DNA from: Jatrophihabitans sp035642535
GTDB lineage: Bacteria; Actinomycetota; Actinomycetes; Mycobacteriales; Jatrophihabitantaceae
Direction of reading: 5' to 3'
Assembly (NCBI GenBank): GCA_035642535.1
Contig: DASQSE010000057.1
Location: forward strand, 1-64,000
DNA: 64,000 nt
Shown: piece by piece, positions 8,093 through 17,753 of the stretch
Position numbering within the stretch: the first letter of the stretch is position 1
Layout of the letters: every line of letters starts with the position of its first letter
Program-made: the position numbers and the translations under genes
Notes under the pieces: generated by a model
Told to the model about the DNA's origin: nothing
Databases searched by the model: none
Seen by the model: only the letters and a program-made list of their open reading frames with translations

Positions 8093-8836
8093 ATGGGTGA
8101 TTCGCTGACAGCGAGCACGATCATGATCACGGGACACGGCGGCGACGAGATCGAGGCCTATCTGGCGCAGCCCGCGGAGCCCACGCCGCGCGGCGGAGTG
8201 GTGGTGATCCACCACATGCCGGGTTACGACCGGGCCAGCAAGGAGATCACCCGCCGCTTCGCCGAGCTCGGGTACGACGCGATCTGCCCGAACCTGCATT
8301 ACCGGGAGGCGCCGGGAGCCGCGCCGGACGACGCCTCGGCCGCGGCGCGCGCGAAGGGCGGTGTGCCGGACGACCGGCTGGTCGGCGACGTCGGCGGCGG
8401 CGCTGCGCAGCTGCGTGCCTTGCCGACGTCGAACCGCAAGGTGGGTGTGATCGGCTACTGCTCGGGCGGCCGGCAGAGCATCCTGGCCGGCTGCAACCTC
8501 GACCTGGACGCCGCGGTCGACTGCTACGGCGCGTTCGTCACCGGCACGCCTCCGGAGGGCTGGCCGCTCAAGATCACCAATCTCGTCGACCAACTGCCGA
8601 ACCTGCGTTGCCCGGCGCTCGGGCTGTTCGGCAACGAGGACAAGACACCCTCGCCCCAGCACGTCGACGAGTTCGAAGAGATCCTCAAAGCCAACGGAAA
8701 GAGCTACGAGTTCCATCGCTACGACGACGCCGGACACGGGTTCTTCGCCGTCGACAGGCCGTCCTACCGGATCGCCGCGGCAAACGACGGCTGGGAGCGA
8801 GTCGCCGAGTTCTTCGCCAAGCACCTCGGGAGCTGA
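8093..8836 (+). CDS. Dienelactone hydrolase family protein
   Basis: A 247-residue alpha/beta hydrolase with a cysteine nucleophile in GYCSGGR, the dienelactone hydrolase signature, an acidic residue in FGNEDKTPSP and the catalytic His in DDAGHGFF. The N-terminal VVVIHHMPGYDRASKEITRRF loop is also typical. ATG chosen at 8093 to agree with family length. It is divergent from the MFS gene and followed after 5 bases by a small conserved gene and then an alcohol-dehydrogenase-like gene, so the three probably form an operon. Substrate unknown. Confidence 0.88.
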   Translation: MGDSLTASTIMITGHGGDEIEAYLAQPAEPTPRGGVVVIHHMPGYDRASKEITRRFAELGYDAICPNLHYREAPGAAPDDASAAARAKGGVPDDRLVGDVGGGAAQLRALPTSNRKVGVIGYCSGGRQSILAGCNLDLDAAVDCYGAFVTGTPPEGWPLKITNLVDQLPNLRCPALGLFGNEDKTPSPQHVDEFEEILKANGKSYEFHRYDDAGHGFFAVDRPSYRIAAANDGWERVAEFFAKHLGS

Positions 8837-8841
8837 TCGCC

Positions 8842-9099
8842 ATGTGCACCTACGCCACCGTGACCACTTCCGTCGAGGGCAGCGCGAAGGGTCCGAACGG
8901 TTCCTGGTTCCACGTCACCGATGCCACGGTCTACTTCGATCATCCGGTGCACGCGATGGCCGAGCACACGCTCAACATCGACGTAACCGCCCCGGCCCGC
9001 GGCCCCGCCGCGCGCGTCGCGCTCGAACTCACCGAGGAAACGGCGCGGGATCTCGTGGACGCCATCCAGCAGGCTTTGGCCAGCGCGCCCGCTCGATAG
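8842..9099 (+). CDS. Small conserved protein (DUF6295-like)
   Basis: An 85-residue protein beginning MCTYATVTTSVEGSAKGP, with SWFHVTDATVYFDHPVHAMA and EHTLNIDVTAP, then an amphipathic C-terminal helix (TAEETARDL-like). I recall this pattern from a small actinobacterial family of unknown function (DUF6295), but cannot check it. Two His residues (FDHPVH, AEH) could bind a metal. It starts 5 bases after the dienelactone hydrolase stop and is followed 9 bases later by the dehydrogenase gene, implying cotranscription. Confidence 0.8.
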   Translation: MCTYATVTTSVEGSAKGPNGSWFHVTDATVYFDHPVHAMAEHTLNIDVTAPARGPAARVALELTEETARDLVDAIQQALASAPAR

Positions 9100-9108
9100 T
9101 GTCGGACG

Positions 9109-10077
9109 GTGCGCGCTGTCTACTGCGAATCGTTCCACCCCGATGAGCCGCTGAAGGGACTGGTCGTCGGCGAGCGACCTGACCCGGACCCGCCCGCCGG
9201 CTGGACGCGGGTGCAGGTGAAGGCCGCGAGCCTCAACCACCACGACCTCTGGACGCTGCGCGGCGTCGGCATCAAGGAAGAGCAGCTGCCGATGATCCTC
9301 GGCTGCGATGCCGCGGGCGTGGACGAGTCGACCGGTGACGAGGTGATCGTGCACTCCGTCATCAACACGCCCGGCTGGACAGGGGACGACACCGTCGATC
9401 CCGGCCGCACGCTGCTCTCGGAGAAGCATCAGGGTTCGTTGGCCGACTACGCCGTCGTGCCGACCCGGAACGTGCTGCCCAAACCCGCCGAGCTGTCGTT
9501 CGCCGAGGCGGCGTGTCTGCCGACTGCCTGGCTGACTGCCTATCGGATGCTGTTCACGAAGTCGGGCCTGCGTCCCGGGCAAACGGTGCTCGTGCAGGGC
9601 GCGTCCGGCGGAGTGGCGTCGGCGTGCATCGCGATGGCGCGCACGGCAGGTTTCCGCGTCTGGGCGACCGCACGCAGCGAGGCCAAGCAGGCCGCGGCGC
9701 TCGAACTCGGCGCGCACGAGGCGTTCCCGTCGGGTGCCCGGCTGCCGGAGCGCGTCGACGCCGTCCTGGAGACGATCGGCGCCGCGACGTACTCGCACTC
9801 GGCGAAGTCGCTGAAGCCGGGCGGGCGGATCGTCATCTCCGGCGCGACCTCCGGGCCGAATCCGCCGGCCGAGCTCAACCGCTTCTTCTTCCTGCAACTG
9901 GAGCTGGTCGGCTCGACGATGGGCACCCGCGACGAGCTGCGCGACCTGATCGCGTTCCTGCGCGCAAGCGGTGTCCGGCCGCGCATCGACCGGACGCTGC
10001 CGCTGGAGCAGGCAGCCGACGGCCTCGCGGCAATGGCGGCCGGCGAGCTCGTCGGAAAGATCGTCCTGGAACTCTGA
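9109..10077 (+). CDS. Zinc-independent alcohol dehydrogenase / quinone oxidoreductase (MDR family)
   Basis: A 322-residue NAD(P)H-dependent medium-chain dehydrogenase. The N-terminal GroES-like part has KAASLNHHDLWTLRG and LGCDAAGVDE; the Rossmann fold shows VLVQGASGGVASACI, the AxGxxG-type dinucleotide loop of quinone-oxidoreductase members, followed by SLKPGGRIVISGATSG. The structural zinc cysteines of classical ADHs are absent. GTG start at 9109; the upstream ribosome site is poor and GATAGT at 9095-9100 could be a -10 box for a near-leaderless message. Confidence 0.85.
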   Translation: MRAVYCESFHPDEPLKGLVVGERPDPDPPAGWTRVQVKAASLNHHDLWTLRGVGIKEEQLPMILGCDAAGVDESTGDEVIVHSVINTPGWTGDDTVDPGRTLLSEKHQGSLADYAVVPTRNVLPKPAELSFAEAACLPTAWLTAYRMLFTKSGLRPGQTVLVQGASGGVASACIAMARTAGFRVWATARSEAKQAAALELGAHEAFPSGARLPERVDAVLETIGAATYSHSAKSLKPGGRIVISGATSGPNPPAELNRFFFLQLELVGSTMGTRDELRDLIAFLRASGVRPRIDRTLPLEQAADGLAAMAAGELVGKIVLEL

Positions 10078-10084
10078 ACCTCAT

Positions 10085-10156
10085 CGTTGCGTGGTCACTT
10101 ACGCGCCGGTTGGTCAGCTATAACTGACCACGCGAGCCCGAACTGACCACTCAACG
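10085..10156. repeat. Nested palindromic element between two genes
   Basis: An outer inverted repeat, CGTTGCGTGGTCA (10085-10097) against TGACCACTCAACG (10144-10156), 12 of 13 paired, encloses an inner near-palindrome TGGTCAGCTATAACTGACCA (10111-10130), 18 of 20 positions symmetrical. The GGTCA/TGACC unit thus occurs four times in 72 bp. It fills the gap between the dehydrogenase stop and the 2H phosphoesterase start. It could be a cruciform or hairpin-forming interspersed repeat, a transcription terminator without T-run, or an operator cluster; the sequence alone does not decide. Confidence 0.6.
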
Positions 10157-10167
10157 CAGGACGTGCG

Positions 10168-10734
10168 ATGGGAACCGTCACCGCGGTCGTGTGTGCGGCC
10201 TTCGACGCGGCGCTGGACGACGCGGTGTACGCGCTGCGCGAGGTGGTGCGCGAGTCGGGCGTTCCGCTGCCGCCGCGGCCACCGCACCGGCCGCACTTCA
10301 GTCTCGCCGCCGCGCGCGTGCAGCGAGGCGACGAGTTGGATCGGGTCGTCACGGTCACGACGGAGGTCGCGGCGCGCCACCGGCCGGTGCCGCTCGTCCT
10401 GACCGAGGTCGGCCGTTTCGGACGGGCCGGGGCGCTGTGGCTCGGGCCTGCGCCGAACCGCGGGCTGCCGGCGCTGCAGCGCGACGTCTACCGCTCGCTC
10501 AAGCAGGCCGGCTGGCCGTCGGCATTCGGGGAGCGCAGCGCGCCGAAGCTCTGGGTCCCGCATCTGACGCTGGCGACGCGGGTGGCGAAGCCGCTGCTGC
10601 GCGACGTGCAGGAGACCGTGCGCGACCACTATCAGCCGATCCGCGGCGCCGTCGACGCGCTCGCGGTCATTCTCGTTGGCGGTCGCGGCGACATCGCGCA
10701 CCTGCCGCTAAGTGAGGACCGCGCGAACGAGTAG
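10168..10734 (+). CDS. 2'-5' RNA ligase family (2H phosphoesterase) protein
   Basis: A 188-residue protein with the two HxS/T motifs of the 2H phosphoesterase superfamily: PHFSLAAA (residues about 45-52) and PHLTLATR (about 130-137), with the usual spacing of about 85 residues. Members act on 2',3'-cyclic or 2'-5' phosphodiester bonds in RNA or nucleotides. FGRAGALWLGPAP matches the family middle strand. Its 3' end overlaps the oppositely oriented EEP-family gene by 27 bp. A second 2H protein lies at 11749-12261. Substrate unknown. Confidence 0.85.
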   Translation: MGTVTAVVCAAFDAALDDAVYALREVVRESGVPLPPRPPHRPHFSLAAARVQRGDELDRVVTVTTEVAARHRPVPLVLTEVGRFGRAGALWLGPAPNRGLPALQRDVYRSLKQAGWPSAFGERSAPKLWVPHLTLATRVAKPLLRDVQETVRDHYQPIRGAVDALAVILVGGRGDIAHLPLSEDRANE

Positions 10735-11703
10735 TGCGCGATGATCTGACCCGGGCAGCTCCATCGTCGCTGCTGAGATCGGCGAAGCCGCGCCTCTCGT
10801 CAGGACGTGATCGATCCCGATGAGCGGGCCGTACCAACGATCGGTCGGATAGGTTGGCAGGTATCCGGCGCCGGTGGCTTCCGCGGCATCTCGATACCCG
10901 TTATGAAGCAGCGCGCGATATTGGGCGTGGTCGACCGTCGCGTTGAAGTCCCCTGCGACAAGAACCCGGCTCGCCCGCATCCCGTGCAGCGCGGTCTTCA
11001 GATTCGCGATCTCGGTACGCCAGACGCCTGCCGATTCGAGGACCGGAGGCAGCAGATGGACCGCGACGAACGTGAGCGGCGCGCCAGGCACCGCGACGCG
11101 GACCGTCAGCACGCCGAGTTGGTAGCCCGGCAGGTCATGCGTGTCGGAGAGCGGGAAGCGGCTCCAGATCCCGATACCTCCGCCGCCGTCCGGCAACGGC
11201 ACCGTATACCGGTGCGGAAGGACGGTAGCCAGACCCGCGTCGCCGAGCCGCCGCTGCTCGTCGATCGTGAGTTCCTCGGTGGCGAGGAGGTCGACGTGCC
11301 GGTCGCGCACCGTTTCGGTCAGTCGTACCGGATCGGCGCTGCCGATCTCGAGATTCGCCTGCAGGACGACGATCTCGCGTCCGTCGCGCGCGCCGACACC
11401 GTGCGCGAAGTAGGGCGGTAGCTGGATCACCCCGACGAGCAGCGTCGCGATGCACGCCGCGATCGCGGTGGCCGCGCGCCGCGCGAGCAGCGCCGCTAAC
11501 ACGCCCACGGGCGCCGCCCACATCAGCTGGTGACTGAACGCGGTAAGGGCGATCGTCCACTTCCATGGGGTGGCGATCTGGTGCAGCAGCAACGCAGCCG
11601 CGGCAACCGACGTCGCGACGAGCGCCGCCAGCGTCCCTGCGACGCCCCACCACGAATCGCCGCCGCGTCGCAAGCGCAGCCATGGCGCTCGACTGATCGT
11701 CAC
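10708..11703 (-). CDS. Membrane-anchored endonuclease/exonuclease/phosphatase family protein
   Basis: A 331-residue protein. Residues about 18-97 hold three hydrophobic segments that anchor it in the membrane; the remainder is an EEP (DNase I-like) domain facing outward or in the cytoplasm. Catalytic motifs: LQANLEIGSAD, TEEL (metal-binding Glu), GIGIWSRFPLSD, LVAGDFNAT (Asp/Asn), IDHVLTRG and GSDHRALLV. The family covers nucleases, phosphodiesterases and sphingomyelinase-like enzymes, so the substrate is open. Overlaps the convergent 2H gene; upstream on the same strand is the second 2H gene. Confidence 0.86.
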   Translation of the reverse strand: MTISRAPWLRLRRGGDSWWGVAGTLAALVATSVAAAALLLHQIATPWKWTIALTAFSHQLMWAAPVGVLAALLARRAATAIAACIATLLVGVIQLPPYFAHGVGARDGREIVVLQANLEIGSADPVRLTETVRDRHVDLLATEELTIDEQRRLGDAGLATVLPHRYTVPLPDGGGGIGIWSRFPLSDTHDLPGYQLGVLTVRVAVPGAPLTFVAVHLLPPVLESAGVWRTEIANLKTALHGMRASRVLVAGDFNATVDHAQYRALLHNGYRDAAEATGAGYLPTYPTDRWYGPLIGIDHVLTRGAASPISAATMELPGSDHRALLVRAVLT

Positions 11704-11748
11704 GCGGACACCCTGACGCGCACCACCTGAGCAGCGACTGGCCGTCGA

Positions 11749-12261
11749 TCAGCCGCCGAACGGGAAGGCCGAGTCGACGACCCATCGGTCGCCGGCCAAC
11801 CGCATCAGCGTGAGCGCGCCGACCGAGGTCCGGAGCGGTAGTTGCCGCTCGAGGTCGCCGACGAGCGCAGTCAGAGCGCCGGGCTGGTGCCCGTCCGCCA
11901 CGGTGAGGTGCGGGATCACCTCGTCGAACATGCCGCCGTAGGGCGGATACAGCGGCCATTGCGCGCCGACAACGTCAATGAGGGCGCGGATGGGCTGGGT
12001 CGGCTGCGGATCGAGCCAGAGCGTCTCGGAGAAGCGACCCATGCGTTCGAAGACCAGTTCGAGGGCGGGCAGGTCGCGGCAGAGTTCGCCCAGCGCAGTG
12101 CGGTCGTCGGCGGTGACCTCTTCGACCTGCTTCCACGGATACAGCACCGTGACGTGCGCCGGCACGCCCCACGCGGCCGACGGGTCGTAACGCCGCCGCC
12201 AGCCGTCCACCGCCGGATCGAGCTCCGGGGTCAGCAGCACCAACGCCGTGGGTTCGGGCAC
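11749..12261 (-). CDS. 2'-5' RNA ligase family (2H phosphoesterase) protein
   Basis: A 170-residue protein with motifs PAHVTVLYPW (residues about 34-43) and PHLTVADG (about 117-124), the two catalytic His-x-Thr pairs of the 2H superfamily, with the family's GRFSETLWLDPQP strand between. Only distantly like the 188-residue 2H protein at 10168. It lies 2 bases downstream of the lepA stop and is probably cotranscribed with it. This close link to a translation GTPase suggests a role in RNA repair or processing, which is inference. Confidence 0.87.
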   Translation of the reverse strand: MPEPTALVLLTPELDPAVDGWRRRYDPSAAWGVPAHVTVLYPWKQVEEVTADDRTALGELCRDLPALELVFERMGRFSETLWLDPQPTQPIRALIDVVGAQWPLYPPYGGMFDEVIPHLTVADGHQPGALTALVGDLERQLPLRTSVGALTLMRLAGDRWVVDSAFPFGG

Positions 12262-12263
12262 CG

Positions 12264-14111
<1,848 letters not shown>

Positions 14112-14130
14112 TTTTACACGTCCGCCGCCG

Positions 14131-14182
14131 GAAGTTGTCCGCCCCACACCGCGCCGGGACGTCATGAAGGGCGGACAACTTC
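14131..14182. repeat. 50-bp palindromic intergenic repeat, copy 1
   Basis: A perfect 14-bp inverted repeat, GAAGTTGTCCGCCC (14131-14144) and GGGCGGACAACTTC (14169-14182), with a 24-base spacer, lies between the divergent lepA and prs genes. A second element of the same length and ends occurs at 35107-35156; by eye 38 of 50 positions agree. Two dispersed copies with conserved ends and a diverged middle suggest an interspersed repeat (REP/MITE-like) rather than an operator specific to these genes, though it may still affect prs transcription. Confidence 0.75.
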
Positions 14183-14198
14183 GCGTTAGCCTGCTGGT

Positions 14199-15185
14199 GT
14201 GAGGGAGGTCGTGGTGTTGTCCGGCAGCGCCCACCGGCCACTCGCGACCAGCATTTGCGACCACCTGCGCGTGCCGCTCTCCGGGGTGGAGATCAAGCGA
14301 TTCAGCAATGACTGCCTCTACGTGCAGCTCCAGGAGAACTGCCGGCAGCGCGACGTCTACGTGATCCAGCCGCTCGTCGCGCCTACGCAGGAACACCTCA
14401 TGGAGCTGCTGCTCATGCTGGACGCGGCGCGCGGCGCGTCGGCTGCGCAGGTGACCGCGGTGATCCCGCACTACGCCTACGCGCGTTCGGACAAGAAGGA
14501 CGCATCACGCATCTCGATCGCGGGCCGGCTGGTCGCGGACATGTTGACGACCGCGGGCGCGAACCGGGTCCTGACGATGACCCTGCACGCACCGCAGGTG
14601 CACGGCTTCTTCTCGGTGCCGGTCGACCACCTGACCGCGATCGGCGAGCTGGCGGATCACTTTCGCAGCCACGATCTCGACGACACTGTCGTCGTCTCGC
14701 CCGACCTCGGCAATGCGAAGACCGCCACCCAGTTCGCGCGGCTGCTCGGGCTGCCCGTGGCGGCCGGCTCGAAGCAGCGGCTGGCCGACGATCGCGTCGT
14801 CATCGACGCCATCGTCGGCGACGTGCGCGGCAAGAAGGCGATCGTCCTCGACGACGAGATCGCCACCGGCGGTTCGATCCTCGAGTTGCTCGACAAGCTC
14901 GACGAGCAGGACTGTCCGGAGGTCGCCGTCGCCTGCACCCACGGCCTGTTCGCCGGCAAAGCGATACAGCGGTTGCACGACCACCCGATGGTGAGCGAAA
15001 TCGTGACGACCGACACCGTCCCGGCGCCGAAGGACGACTGGCCGCTGCTGACGATCCGGTCGGTGGCGCCGCTGTTCGCGGAGGCGATTTCGCGCATCCA
15101 CGGCGGCGAGTCGATCAGCAGTCTCTTCGACGGCGTCGACCCCACGCACGGGCCGCCCCAGCCCCAGTTGCCGTTCGGTGCCTAG
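14199..15185 (+). CDS. prs: Ribose-phosphate pyrophosphokinase (PRPP synthetase) paralogue
   Basis: A 328-residue enzyme predicted to make PRPP from ribose 5-phosphate and ATP. Seen: LSGSAHRPLATSI at the N-terminus, FSNDCLYVQLQENCRQRDV (flexible ATP loop region), IPHYAYARSDKKDASR, and VLHAPQVHGFF-like TLHAPQVHGFF. The PRPP loop reads VLDDEIATGGSI, a variant of the usual DDxxDTGGT. This looks like the diverged Prs paralogue found in some actinobacteria besides the canonical enzyme. GTG start at 14199, with TTAGCC-like sequence about 12 bases upstream instead of a ribosome site. Divergent from lepA. Confidence 0.82.
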   Translation: MREVVVLSGSAHRPLATSICDHLRVPLSGVEIKRFSNDCLYVQLQENCRQRDVYVIQPLVAPTQEHLMELLLMLDAARGASAAQVTAVIPHYAYARSDKKDASRISIAGRLVADMLTTAGANRVLTMTLHAPQVHGFFSVPVDHLTAIGELADHFRSHDLDDTVVVSPDLGNAKTATQFARLLGLPVAAGSKQRLADDRVVIDAIVGDVRGKKAIVLDDEIATGGSILELLDKLDEQDCPEVAVACTHGLFAGKAIQRLHDHPMVSEIVTTDTVPAPKDDWPLLTIRSVAPLFAEAISRIHGGESISSLFDGVDPTHGPPQPQLPFGA

Positions 15186-15206
15186 CCATCCGGCAGGATG
15201 TGCGGC

Positions 15207-15584
15207 ATGAGCGACCCGCGCGCCGCCGCCGAGTTCCGCGTGCCCGCCATCGACCTGCGCCCCGGAGACCTGGTGAACACCTCGCCGGGCGAGGACGATT
15301 GGCAGGAGGTCGTCGGCGTGTTCCGCAAGACCGGCGACGCGAAGAGCACCGAGATCGGCTCGCTGGTCGAGTCACTGGGCGGGCGCTATGTCGTCGTCCA
15401 GCTCACCGACCTCGCCCCGGTCGACGGCGGCGTCTTCTTCAACGCTGAGGGCGCGGCGATGATCTACGGTGAGGACGCGGAGGACGACCACCTGGTCGCC
15501 GACGTCGCGAGCAGCGACGACGGCATCCGGACCTACCTGTACACGAAGTTCGAACTGGTCACGGTGCGGGCCAAATCCGGCTGA
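15207..15584 (+). CDS. Hypothetical acidic protein
   Basis: A 125-residue soluble protein with no family I recognise. It begins MSDPRAAAEFRVPAIDLRPG; DLRPGDLVNTSPGEDDWQEV and VVVQLTDLAPVDGGVFF suggest small beta-rich modules, and the C-terminal part is acidic (GEDAEDDHLVADVASSDD). The ATG at 15207 has AGGA 8 bases upstream; another ATG at 15198 is in frame. It lies 21 bases after prs on the same strand and before rpsT. Confidence 0.65.
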   Translation: MSDPRAAAEFRVPAIDLRPGDLVNTSPGEDDWQEVVGVFRKTGDAKSTEIGSLVESLGGRYVVVQLTDLAPVDGGVFFNAEGAAMIYGEDAEDDHLVADVASSDDGIRTYLYTKFELVTVRAKSG

Positions 15585-15708
15585 TCCTGCTGGATTTTGG
15601 GACGATCCTGGCCCGCTGGTAGGCTGGCGCGGTTGTCTGCTCGCCGGTTGCGGCGTGCCGATGGTCAGAGCAGATTCACCCGCAGTCAAGGACGTCGAGG
15701 CTTTCTAC

Positions 15709-15969
15709 GTGGCGAATATCAAGTCCCAGATCAAGCGCAACCGCACGAACGAAGCGGCGCGGCTGCGCAACAAGAGCGTCAAGTCGTCGCTGAAGACGGC
15801 GATCCGGCACTTCCGCGAGGCGGCCGACGCGGGAAACCGCGACGCAGCGCTCGACGCGATGCGCAGCGCGTCGCGTCAGCTGGACAAGGCCGCCAGCAAG
15901 GGTGTCATCCACGCCAACCAGGCCGCGAACAAGAAGTCGGCGATGGCGGAGCGAGCGAACTCGCTCTAG
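15709..15969 (+). CDS. rpsT: 30S ribosomal protein S20
   Basis: An 86-residue S20: begins VANIKSQIKRNRTNEAARLRN and shows SVKSSLKTAIRHFREA, then SRQLDKAASKGVIHANQAAN and KKSAMAERAN, the three-helix bundle that binds 16S rRNA. GTG start with GAGG 8 bases upstream. It is in the holA-rpsT-lepA neighbourhood usual in actinobacteria, though here an ABC exporter separates it from holA. The 124 bases before it (15585-15708) carry no gene and probably the rpsT promoter. Confidence 0.97.
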   Translation: MANIKSQIKRNRTNEAARLRNKSVKSSLKTAIRHFREAADAGNRDAALDAMRSASRQLDKAASKGVIHANQAANKKSAMAERANSL

Positions 15970-16004
15970 TGCGCCGGCGGTCGGTGACGCCGCGTCCCGG
16001 CCGG

Positions 16005-16772
16005 TCAGTAGCGCGGCTCCCAGCTGAAGTAGCGGACTGCGAGCCCGAGCCCGGCGACGCCCCAGATCGCCACGATCAGCAGGTCCGTCCAACTGAACGG
16101 GTTGCCGAGGTACGCGGCCTGCATGCCGTCCGCGAAGTGCTTGACCGGAAAGATCCGCGCGGTGCTCGGGATCCACGACGCGGTGCGGTCGTCGGTCGGG
16201 ATGAACACGCCGGAGATGAACAACAAGGGCAGGATCATGGCGTTCACGATCGGTGCCGCCGCGTCGAAGTTCGGGATCACCGCCGTGATTGCCGCGCCGA
16301 GCCCGCAGAAAGCCGCGGCGCCGACGACCAGCATCACGACGAACCGGGCGAGCGAGCCACCGGAGGGGACGGCCGCACCGTAGGCGGCCTTGCCGAACGC
16401 CACGGTGATCGCCACGAGCAGCACGGCCACCAGCAGCGCATGCAGCACCCGGGCCATGAGGTACACGGCGGCCGGCAGTGGGGCGCCGTTCGCACGCTTG
16501 AGCACGCCGCTGTCGCGCTGGAACGTCAACGCCATCGCGATGTTGTTGAAGCATGCAGTGATCACCGCGAACGCCGCCATCTCGGCGACGTAGTAGGTTG
16601 ACTGGTCGACCTCGTGGCCGTGCAACAGCACCGTCCCGCTGCCGAGCAGCGACGTGAAGATCACCAGGAACATCAGCGGCAGCGCGAAGGTGAAGAACGC
16701 CGATGCCGGGTTGCGCCAGAACGCCTTGTTGACATAGCGCAGCTGGAACACCGTCAGGCGCGGCGCGTTCAC
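16005..16772 (-). CDS. ABC-2 type transporter permease
   Basis: A 255-residue membrane protein with six hydrophobic segments: an N-terminal LRYVNKAFWRNPASAFFTF amphipathic region, then membrane helices around FALPLMFLVIFTSLL, YVAEMAAFAVITACFNN, VLHALLVAVLLVAITVAF, VVMLVVGAAAFCGLGAA, and the ABC-2 signature near ILPLLFISGVFIP, ending AIWGVAGLGLAVRYFSW. The GTG start overlaps the ATPase stop by 4 bases. The pair resembles DrrA/DrrB-type exporters of antibiotics or lipids; the substrate is unknown. Confidence 0.9.
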   Translation of the reverse strand: MNAPRLTVFQLRYVNKAFWRNPASAFFTFALPLMFLVIFTSLLGSGTVLLHGHEVDQSTYYVAEMAAFAVITACFNNIAMALTFQRDSGVLKRANGAPLPAAVYLMARVLHALLVAVLLVAITVAFGKAAYGAAVPSGGSLARFVVMLVVGAAAFCGLGAAITAVIPNFDAAAPIVNAMILPLLFISGVFIPTDDRTASWIPSTARIFPVKHFADGMQAAYLGNPFSWTDLLIVAIWGVAGLGLAVRYFSWEPRY

Positions 16773-17680
16773 GACTGCGTCCCGTCGGTCAGCTCGAGGT
16801 ACACGTCCTCCAACGAGGCTCGCACGACCTGCAGATCGTCGAGGGAGACCCCTGCCGCCAGCGCCCAACCGGTCAACTCGTGCAGCGCGCGCGTCAGATC
16901 GTCCGGCTCGAACTCGACGATGCCATCTGCGGACGGCGGGCCGGAAAGCGCGGGCGGCGGTGTGTTGCCCTCCGGCAGGCGGTAGCGGACGCGCGGCCGC
17001 ACCGCGTCTCGACCGCCGAGGCTCGCCGGGCTGCCCTCGGCGACGATCCGGCCGTGGGCGATGACTGCCACCCGGTCGGCGAGATGCTGCGCCTCGTCCA
17101 TGTAGTGGGTGGTGAGCAGAATCGTCTTCCCGAGCGCGGCAAGGTCCTTCACGACCGCCCACGCCTCATGTCGGGCGGACGGGTCGAATCCGGTGGTCGG
17201 TTCGTCCAGGAACAGCAACTCGGGGTCGCCGGCCAGCGCAATGGCCACATCGAGGCGGCGTTGCTGACCACCGGAGAGCCGGACCACTCGGGTGTCGCGC
17301 TTCTCGGTCAGCCCGACCAACTCGATGACCTCGCCCACGGAGCGCGGCCTGGGGTAGTACGCCGCGTACATGGCAATGGTCTCCGCGACCGTCAGGTACT
17401 GGTCGGTGCCGGTCGACTGCAGGACGATGCCGATGCGCGGCTTGAGCTGCTTGCGCTCGCGGTTCGGATCCAGGCCCAGCACGGAGACTTCGCCCGCGTC
17501 GCGGTGCCGGTACCCCTCGAGGATCTCGATCGTGGTGGACTTGCCCGCGCCGTTTGGACCGAGCAGCGCGAACACCTCTCCTCTGGCGATACGCAGATCG
17601 ACTCCGGCGACGGCCACGACATCGGCATCGGCGTAGTTCTTACGCAGCCCCGCGACGCGTACCGCATCCGTATCGAGCAT
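16769..17680 (-). CDS. ABC transporter ATP-binding protein (DrrA-like)
   Basis: A 303-residue ATPase: Walker A LLGPNGAGKSTTIEIL, Q-loop IVLQSTGTDQYLTV, ABC signature RLSGGQQRRLDVAIAL, Walker B LLFLDEPTTGFDP, and H-loop LLTTHYMDEAQ. The region after about residue 225 is an accessory C-terminal domain as in DrrA/CcmA-type exporters. It is the first gene of a two-gene operon with the permease downstream. No regulator is adjacent. Confidence 0.94.
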   Translation of the reverse strand: MLDTDAVRVAGLRKNYADADVVAVAGVDLRIARGEVFALLGPNGAGKSTTIEILEGYRHRDAGEVSVLGLDPNRERKQLKPRIGIVLQSTGTDQYLTVAETIAMYAAYYPRPRSVGEVIELVGLTEKRDTRVVRLSGGQQRRLDVAIALAGDPELLFLDEPTTGFDPSARHEAWAVVKDLAALGKTILLTTHYMDEAQHLADRVAVIAHGRIVAEGSPASLGGRDAVRPRVRYRLPEGNTPPPALSGPPSADGIVEFEPDDLTRALHELTGWALAAGVSLDDLQVVRASLEDVYLELTDGTQS

Positions 17681-17753
17681 TGCGACACCATGCCACGCGG
17701 ACCGGGCCGCTGGCGCCGCGGTTCCGGGCGATCACGTCGGTGCCGGGCGGACT

